Notes under the pieces: model-generated
The model's input: only the letters and a program-made list of their open reading frames with translations
Databases searched by the model: none
What the model was told of the DNA's origin: nothing
Made by a program: the position numbers and the translations under genes
Shown here: piece by piece, positions 7,041 through 11,050 of the stretch
Layout: every line of letters begins with the position of its first letter
Position numbering within the stretch: the first letter of the stretch is position 1
Origin: Clostridiaceae bacterium
GTDB taxonomy: Bacteria; Bacillota; Clostridia; Saccharofermentanales; Fastidiosipilaceae
Length of the DNA stretch: 11,050 nucleotides
Assembly: GCA_012514965.1 (NCBI GenBank)
Contig: JAAYZH010000115.1
Location: 1-11,050 of the forward strand
Direction: 5' to 3'

Positions 7041-7067
7041 GCTGGCGCGGCGGCGCAGCTTCGCGGC
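7041..7067 (+). repeat. 27-bp direct repeat, left copy
   Basis: This stretch, which contains GGCGCAGCTTCGCGGC (7052-7067), recurs at 7449-7475 with two mismatches in 27 bases. The two copies bracket the hairpin and repeat block. Confidence 0.75.
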
Positions 7068-7086
7068 GGAGCAGGTCCTCGACTTC

Positions 7087-7119
7087 GCAAAGCCGTGGTG
7101 AGTTGTACCACGGCTTTGC
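7087..7119. other. Hairpin with 13-bp perfect stem
   Basis: GCAAAGCCGTGGT (7087-7099) is exactly complementary to ACCACGGCTTTGC (7107-7119), with the 7-base loop GAGTTGT. No T-run follows in either direction, so it is not an obvious terminator; it could be a structured RNA, a bidirectional transcription block or part of a repeat element. Confidence 0.75.
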
Positions 7120-7194
7120 TAGTCTGCGGAAGCTTGCCAGCGAAGCGATTTGCAGCATGTTCCTCTACAAAGAAAAAAGGAAGGAAGGTAGTCG

Positions 7195-7278
7195 CCCTGG
7201 TGACAAAAACGGAAGGAAAGATAGACGCCCTGGTGACAAAAACGGAAGGAAAGATAGACGCCCTGGTGACAAAAATCG
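7195..7278 (+). repeat. 33-bp tandem repeat, two full copies and a partial third
   Basis: Two identical 33-base units occupy 7195-7227 and 7228-7260, each starting CCCTGGTGACAAAAACGG and ending GATAGACG. A third begins at 7261 and matches for 15 bases before diverging into a different sequence. Upstream, AAGGAAGGTAGTCG (7181-7194) resembles a degenerate unit end. The period is a multiple of three, so frames stay open across it, but the translations are not protein-like. Confidence 0.9.
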
Positions 7279-7293
7279 TCCAAATCCGAGATT
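7261..7293 (+). repeat. 33-bp dispersed direct repeat, left copy
   Basis: Starting CCCTGGTGACAAAAATCG and ending CCGAGATT, these 33 bases recur without mismatch at 7406-7438. The copy includes the small inverted repeat AAATC-CGA-GATTT (7281-7293). Between the copies, TGACAG-GTT-CTGTCA (7318-7332) is another inverted repeat, and TGTCATTTCCAGYGC occurs at 7328-7342 and 7390-7404. Confidence 0.9.
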
Positions 7294-7382
7294 TGAGGTC
7301 GAAAGTAGTAGAAGATTTGACAGGTTCTGTCATTTCCAGTGCAAAACCTTGTCTTTCTTGAACACGTCAGGTGGGATTACAG

Positions 7383-7423
7383 CGATTTTTGTCATTTCCA
7401 GCGCTCCCTGGTGACAAAAATCG
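7383..7423. other. Long imperfect hairpin of TGACA repeats
   Basis: CGATTTTTGTCA (7383-7394) pairs perfectly with TGACAAAAATCG (7412-7423). After a 3-base bulge the stem continues with CCAG (7398-7401) and CTGG (7408-7411) around a 6-base loop. The right arm is the start of the second 33-bp direct repeat copy. Confidence 0.75.
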
Positions 7424-7438
7424 TCCAAATCCGAGATT
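7406..7438 (+). repeat. 33-bp dispersed direct repeat, right copy
   Basis: An exact match to 7261-7293, 145 bases downstream. After this copy the sequence changes to a hairpin next to the sugar operon. Confidence 0.9.
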
Positions 7439-7444
7439 GCTGTA

Positions 7445-7494
7445 GCTTGCTGGAGCGGAGGCGCAGCTTCGCGGCATCCACCGCAACAGCAAGC
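7445..7494 (-). other. Hairpin just after the glucosidase stop
   Basis: GCTTGCTG (7445-7452) pairs with CAGCAAGC (7487-7494), and GCGG (7455-7458) with CCGC (7481-7484) inside it. It lies 8 bases past the minus-strand alpha-glucosidase gene, where a terminator would be expected, but no T-run follows on that strand. The right 27-bp repeat copy (7449-7475) is contained in it. Confidence 0.45.
7449..7475 (+). repeat. 27-bp direct repeat, right copy
   Basis: It matches 7041-7067 at 25 of 27 positions, including an identical 16-base core (7460-7475). Confidence 0.75.
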
Positions 7495-7502
7495 CTCAAC
7501 AC

Positions 7503-9413
7503 CTAAATTTCGTAAATCACCGCTTCGTAGGGTTCCATTCGATCACCCAGACGATCCATTCGTTTGACCCGCCCATGAGAGACATTCCCCAAGAGAACGC
7601 GGTACTTCCGTGAAGTAAAGGGGCGGAGTATGGCTTTGTCCGAAAGATTGAACTCGCAAAAAATACGTTTTCCCTTCTCTTCACGGAAATAGGCAAAATA
7701 GTCGCGCTTGTTGCCGGCGACGAAGCGGATGTTGCCAAAACGGAGCACATGGTGCGCATGGCGCAACGCCAGCAGCTGCCTTGTGTAGCACAGGACGGAA
7801 TGTTCATCTGCTTCTTGCTCTGCGGCGCTCCAGCCGGGATCCGGGGCGGGGCGACAGAGCCAGGGCTCGACGCTTGAAAAGCCCCCATTATCCCCCGCAG
7901 TCCAAAGCATAGGCACACGGGCATGATCACGGGTACCGGCCAAAACACTGCCCCACGCCTCTTCGGTCCCCTGCTGGTTCTTGCGCTCAGCAAAGAAATT
8001 CAACGATTCTACATCTCGCAATTGGCTGATGTCTGTGAAGTCCTGATTGACGGCACCCAGCTCCTGTCCCTGGAAGAGGAAGGGTGTGCCTTTCATAGTC
8101 AGCTGGAGAGTAACAAGCAATTTGGCCAGACGCTCACGCCGGCGCGGATCCGGATTGACCTTTGACAACATGCGTGGATTATCATGATTGTCCAGGAATA
8201 CGGACATCCAGTCGTTGCTGCCCAGGCGGCGGTGGTACTTCATGTAGTATTTCTTCAGGTAATTCAAGTCGTAACGATAGCGATCAAAACGCACGTGGCC
8301 GGGTGTTTCGAGGTGATCGAAGTTAAAGACCAGGTCGAGCTCGCCCCTGTCCTGGCCGGTCAAGAGGCGACCCATCTCAAGTCCCACTCCCGGCGTCTCT
8401 CCGACCGAGAACGCACCATAAGGGTCGAAGGCTTCGCGTCGCAGCTCGCGCAGATGACGGTGCAGCCGCGGGCCGTAAAAGTAGTTTTCGATCCCATAGT
8501 ATTGCATCAGGCTGCCTATCATGGCATTGCCATTGGGCAAGCCTTCCCGCTTCGAGATGTAGTTGATTACATCGAGGCGGAAGCCGTCGACGCCTTTGGC
8601 CAGCCACCAGCGCACCATCTCCGCGATGTCCTGACGCAGGGGGGCGTGCTCCCAGTTGAGGTCCATCTGCTTGGCCGAGAACAGATGCAAGGCCCAGCGC
8701 TCTTGTTCGCGGAACCAGCGCCAGGCGGGCCCGCTGAAGAAGGAGACCCAATTGTTGGGCGGAGTTTCGGCGTCGCCTCTACGCAGAAAGTAGTACTGCC
8801 CGTAGGGTCCTTCCGGGTCGGCCAAAGCGTTCCGGAACCAAGCGTGCTCATCAGAGGTGTGATTCACTACCAGGTCCATGATCAGTCGCATACCGCGAGC
8901 GTGTACGCCGGCCAGGAGGCGGTCGAAGTCTTCCATCGTGCCCATCTCGGCCATAATGGCATGGTAATCGCGAATGTCGTAGCCATTGTCGTCGTTGGGA
9001 GAATCATAGATAGGTGAAAGCCACAGCGCATCGACTCCGAGCGCTTGCAGATAATCGAGTTTACTGATTATGCCGCCCAGGTCACCGATGCCGTCACCGT
9101 TGCTGTCGCAAAACGAGCGCGGATAAATCTGGTAGAACACGGCTTCTTTCCACCAGGGGCGCGACGGATCGGGATTCTTGTCGGAGGGCAGATCCGGCTC
9201 GTTGTCCAGAAGCCAGTAGAGCGTGTCCCAAAAATCCTCCGTCACGACCTTGCTGAGAAGTTTTCGAACGGTACCGAGGCGCAGACTGCCGACCAGAGCA
9301 TTGTCGACCAGCCAGGAGGGTTTGGCCAGCTGCAAGAATACCTTATCGATCACATCACGACCGACCGGATGCTCGTAGACGTCCTGTACTCTGCTGTTGT
9401 CGTCGATCCGCAC
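7503..9413 (-). CDS. GH13 alpha-glucosidase (oligo-1,6-glucosidase-like) with N-terminal extension
   Basis: A 636-residue protein without a signal peptide, so cytoplasmic. From W87 it is a GH13 enzyme: PWWKEAVFYQIYPRSF, the calcium-type loop DSNGDGIGD (103-111), region I DLVVNH (180-185), region II GFRLDVIN with nucleophile D281, region III GETPG with acid/base E339, and region IV FLDNHDNPR with D411. All catalytic residues are present. Val directly after the nucleophile is the residue associated with alpha-1,6 preference in oligo-1,6-glucosidases, so isomaltose-type or mixed alpha-glucosides are likely substrates. Residues 1-85 (DVYEHPVGRDVIDKVFLQLA and following) are a helical extension absent from typical family members of about 550-560 residues. 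The GTG start has an excellent AAGGAGG site and lies one base after the symporter stop, so the pair is translationally coupled. Specificity is inference. Confidence 0.92.
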   Translation of the reverse strand: MRIDDNSRVQDVYEHPVGRDVIDKVFLQLAKPSWLVDNALVGSLRLGTVRKLLSKVVTEDFWDTLYWLLDNEPDLPSDKNPDPSRPWWKEAVFYQIYPRSFCDSNGDGIGDLGGIISKLDYLQALGVDALWLSPIYDSPNDDNGYDIRDYHAIMAEMGTMEDFDRLLAGVHARGMRLIMDLVVNHTSDEHAWFRNALADPEGPYGQYYFLRRGDAETPPNNWVSFFSGPAWRWFREQERWALHLFSAKQMDLNWEHAPLRQDIAEMVRWWLAKGVDGFRLDVINYISKREGLPNGNAMIGSLMQYYGIENYFYGPRLHRHLRELRREAFDPYGAFSVGETPGVGLEMGRLLTGQDRGELDLVFNFDHLETPGHVRFDRYRYDLNYLKKYYMKYHRRLGSNDWMSVFLDNHDNPRMLSKVNPDPRRRERLAKLLVTLQLTMKGTPFLFQGQELGAVNQDFTDISQLRDVESLNFFAERKNQQGTEEAWGSVLAGTRDHARVPMLWTAGDNGGFSSVEPWLCRPAPDPGWSAAEQEADEHSVLCYTRQLLALRHAHHVLRFGNIRFVAGNKRDYFAYFREEKGKRIFCEFNLSDKAILRPFTSRKYRVLLGNVSHGRVKRMDRLGDRMEPYEAVIYEI

Positions 9414-9414
9414 G

Positions 9415-10797
9415 CTAGTCCTCCTTCAGCAAACGAGCCTCCGTTGCCTGATTGTCACGCAGGATTTTGGCATAAAAAGCCTCGTCGATCTTGTAATACT
9501 TTGTGATGATCACATAACAGGCCGCAACGAGGACGGTCGGAATCGCCATCATAAAGATCTTGAGAATCGAGACATCCCTAGCGGTGAGGTCCGCCGCGCT
9601 CTCCGCACCCTGTATGCGGCTCGCAAAGAGCGAAAAACCGACCAGGGCATTCGCCATAGCGTTCGAGACCTTGTAAATCAGCGGCTGCAGCGAGAAGGTC
9701 ACACTCTCATTGCGTTTGTGCAGCTTCCACTCGCCATATTCAACCGCATCAGCTATGTACATCAGCATCAAGAGCTGGATAAAGGATTGCCCGACGAAGA
9801 TCAGCACCCCTGAAAACCCGATCGGCAGCATGTGCATGGGAGAAACAAAGAAACAGATATAGCCGAGAATCACCATCGCAATCCCGAGGCCAAACAGCTG
9901 CGCGCGCTTCCATCTGCGCGACAAAAGCGGGAAGACTGCCAGGCCGGACAACTGCGAAACACCCAGAATCAGGGCAAAGATCGAGTACATGTTCTCATCG
10001 CCAAAAGCGTACTTGAAGTAGTAGATCCCCAGGCTGGCGGTGAGCGTATAGCCGCACATAAACAGCAGCATCGCCCCCGTAATCACCATGAGCTGGTCAT
10101 TCTTAAAGATAATGCGGAATAGTTCGCTGAAGCGGGTTTTCTCCTTCGGCCCCGCCACGATCTTCTCCTCCTGCGTCCAGAGCAGCGTAAACATCTGAAA
10201 TCCCAGCATCAAGACCGCCGTGATCACGGCCAAAGCCGTCCACCCCTTCTGTAGACTCCCTGTCAGCCCGGCCAAATAGTTCGTCACTGGTATCAAGGCC
10301 ACAACCAACGCAAACATACCCACATTCGCGCAGATACGAGCCACCGAGCCGATCTTCTCCCTCTCCTTCTGCTGCCTCGAGAGTGCCGGAATCATCGACC
10401 AGTAGGAGATGTCATTGGCAGTGTATGAAATTTCCCAGCCAAAGTAGAACAGCGTAAACACAATTACGAAAGGCACGCCTTTCAAACCGGTATCCACAAA
10501 CATCAAAACATGGAAAATGGCCCAAAGCACAGCCCCGCCCAGCATCCATGGCTTGAACTTGCCCCAGCGGCTGCGCGTATTGTCGACCAGTGTACCCATA
10601 AACGGATCATTCACGCCATCAAACACCCGCATAAACACGATTACACCGGTAATCATGGCCAACGTACTGTTCGAGACGTTCAGTACATCCGTTGCGTAAA
10701 ACATCAGGTACATGCTGACCATGGCTGCGGTCATGTCACGGCCCACCGTGCCCAGGCCAAAGCCCCAACGGTTCCGCCAAAGCTGCTGCTTCGCCAT
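9415..10797 (-). CDS. GPH-family sugar:cation symporter (MelB-like)
   Basis: A 460-residue, about 12-helix membrane protein of the glycoside-pentoside-hexuronide family. Key MelB positions are conserved by local motif: D21 in GTVGRDMTAAM (MelB D19, sugar binding), D60/N63/D64 in FDGVNDPFMG (MelB D55/N58/D59, cation site), NTRSRWGKFKPW (73-84, the family's loop signature), D129 in NDISYWSMIP (MelB D124) and K376 in LIYKVSN (MelB K377). It should therefore import a glycoside with Na+ or H+. The coupled downstream alpha-glucosidase suggests an alpha-glucoside substrate such as isomaltose or maltose-type sugars. The ATG is preceded by AGGGGG and by a plausible promoter. It is the first gene of the operon. 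Confidence 0.93.
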   Translation of the reverse strand: MAKQQLWRNRWGFGLGTVGRDMTAAMVSMYLMFYATDVLNVSNSTLAMITGVIVFMRVFDGVNDPFMGTLVDNTRSRWGKFKPWMLGGAVLWAIFHVLMFVDTGLKGVPFVIVFTLFYFGWEISYTANDISYWSMIPALSRQQKEREKIGSVARICANVGMFALVVALIPVTNYLAGLTGSLQKGWTALAVITAVLMLGFQMFTLLWTQEEKIVAGPKEKTRFSELFRIIFKNDQLMVITGAMLLFMCGYTLTASLGIYYFKYAFGDENMYSIFALILGVSQLSGLAVFPLLSRRWKRAQLFGLGIAMVILGYICFFVSPMHMLPIGFSGVLIFVGQSFIQLLMLMYIADAVEYGEWKLHKRNESVTFSLQPLIYKVSNAMANALVGFSLFASRIQGAESAADLTARDVSILKIFMMAIPTVLVAACYVIITKYYKIDEAFYAKILRDNQATEARLLKED

Positions 10798-10842
10798 TCT
10801 CGTGCCCCCTGCTCTAAAGCGTTGAATTGTAAATCTTCCTTT

Positions 10843-10871
10843 ATGTTATGGCACCGTACGCGATTCGGCAA
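10843..10871 (-). promoter_or_regulatory. Candidate promoter for the symporter-glucosidase operon
   Basis: On the minus strand TTGCCG (10871-10866) and TAACAT (10848-10843) are 17 bases apart, giving a leader of about 40 bases before the symporter ATG. The match is moderate but the spacing is ideal and it is the best candidate in this gap. Confidence 0.45.
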
Positions 10872-10896
10872 GAAGGCTTCGTGTGAAGTGCGTAAT

Positions 10897-10945
10897 TTCG
10901 CCAATTTCGCCGCATTTCGGGGCTGGTTACGGCGAAATTGGCGAA
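10897..10945. repeat. 16-bp perfect inverted repeat upstream of the sugar operon
   Basis: TTCGCCAATTTCGCCG (10897-10912) is exactly complementary to CGGCGAAATTGGCGAA (10930-10945), with a 17-base centre. The left arm is itself built of tandem AATTTCGCC units (10894-10902 and 10903-10911), with a related GCATTTCGG after it. It lies about 26 bases upstream of the proposed -35 box, so it could be an activator or repressor site, or a stem-loop. No T-run follows on either strand. Confidence 0.75.
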
Positions 10946-10971
10946 TGATATTGGGGTCGGCGCCGTCCGCC

Positions 10972-11040
10972 GGCGACGCCGGCGGGCGCGGGAGCCGGGT
11001 GAAGTGGAGCGCAGGCGACGTCGGCGGGCGCGGGAGCCGG
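10972..11040 (+). repeat. GC-rich tandem repeat, 42-bp period, running to the window end
   Basis: A 27-base block beginning GGCGACGCCGGCGGGCGCGG at 10972-10998 recurs at 11014-11040 with one mismatch. The following spacer partly repeats as well (7 of the 10 visible bases match), so the period is 42 bases. A GC-only hairpin, CCGCCGGC with GCCGGCGG around GAC (10967-10985), overlaps the first copy. A plus-strand frame from ATG at 10945 stays open to the edge (encoding AGDAGGRGSR-type repeats), but its ribosome site is weak and I do not call it a gene. Confidence 0.8.
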
Positions 11041-11050
11041 ACGAGGCGGA

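Larger units (their letters stand above)
6985..7502. other. Non-coding, repeat-rich block between convergent operons
   Basis: These 518 bases separate the hydrogenase row from the sugar operon. They hold a terminator, a 13-bp perfect hairpin, a 33-bp tandem repeat, a 33-bp dispersed direct repeat with TGACA inverted repeats, and two near-identical 27-bp copies near the two ends. Open frames of up to 185 codons cross it on both strands, but their products are repeat translations (for example VTRASIFPSVF repeated) without ribosome sites or recognisable domains. I see no gene here. Confidence 0.75.

Noticed and set aside
6776..7333. A 185-codon minus-strand frame crossing the 33-bp repeats, with VTRASIFPSVF repeats in the product
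   Set aside because: Half of it is antisense to the hydrogenase 3' end and the rest is a translation of non-coding repeats; no ribosome site was seen.
7095..7361. An 88-codon plus-strand frame over the same repeats
   Set aside because: Its start lies inside the arm of a 13-bp hairpin, no ribosome site precedes it, and the repeats encode TKTEGKIDALV only because the period is a multiple of three.
7195..7438. A CRISPR array
   Set aside because: The 33-bp units are directly adjacent without unique spacers, the dispersed copies are only two, and no cas genes are present.
8184..9017. A 277-codon plus-strand frame within the glucosidase gene
   Set aside because: It is antisense to the GH13 catalytic domain, whose conserved regions are all on the minus strand.

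Overview
The window looks like part of the chromosome of an anaerobic, probably Gram-positive bacterium of the Clostridia type. The grounds are strong AGGAGG-like ribosome binding sites, lipobox lipoproteins, a ferredoxin-type [FeFe] hydrogenase, a GPH sugar symporter paired with a cytoplasmic GH13 enzyme, and moderate-to-high GC. The genus cannot be fixed from the sequence alone. No tRNA, rRNA, CRISPR array, transposase or phage gene was seen.

Layout. (1) 1-1453, minus strand: a serine-biosynthesis operon, serC followed by the 5' part of serA (cut by the window edge), overlapping as TGATG, with a good promoter upstream of serC. (2) 1454-2630: an uncharacterised minus-strand lipoprotein gene. 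A short plus-strand reading frame that may be a gene remnant lies between it and the serC promoter, and a divergent promoter region lies on its other side. (3) 2631-6984, plus strand: an NMT1-like ABC substrate-binding lipoprotein, a single polypeptide fusing an SsuC/TauC-like permease to its ATPase, a small thioredoxin-like [2Fe-2S] protein, and a group B-like [FeFe] hydrogenase with several FeS clusters and variant H-cluster motifs. The row ends at a clear intrinsic terminator (7010-7040). (4) 6985-7502: a 518-bp non-coding block packed with repeats: a 13-bp perfect hairpin, a 33-bp tandem repeat, a 33-bp dispersed direct repeat, TGACA inverted repeats, and 27-bp near-identical direct repeats near its two ends. 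(5) 7503-10797, minus strand: an alpha-glucoside uptake and cleavage operon. A MelB-like GPH symporter comes first, followed one base later by a GTG-started GH13 alpha-glucosidase with an unusual N-terminal extension of about 85 residues. (6) 10798-11050: the operon promoter, a 16-bp perfect inverted repeat, and the start of a GC-rich 42-bp-period repeat that runs off the window.

How it works together. The serine genes and the sugar operon are ordinary metabolic units. The plus-strand row is the most interesting part: an ABC importer of unknown substrate placed directly ahead of a [2Fe-2S] protein and hydrogenase pair. The pair plausibly exchanges electrons, with the small protein relaying to the FeS domains of the hydrogenase. 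What the transporter imports, and why it is there, cannot be read from the sequence. No hydrogenase maturation genes (hydE, hydF, hydG) are in the window.
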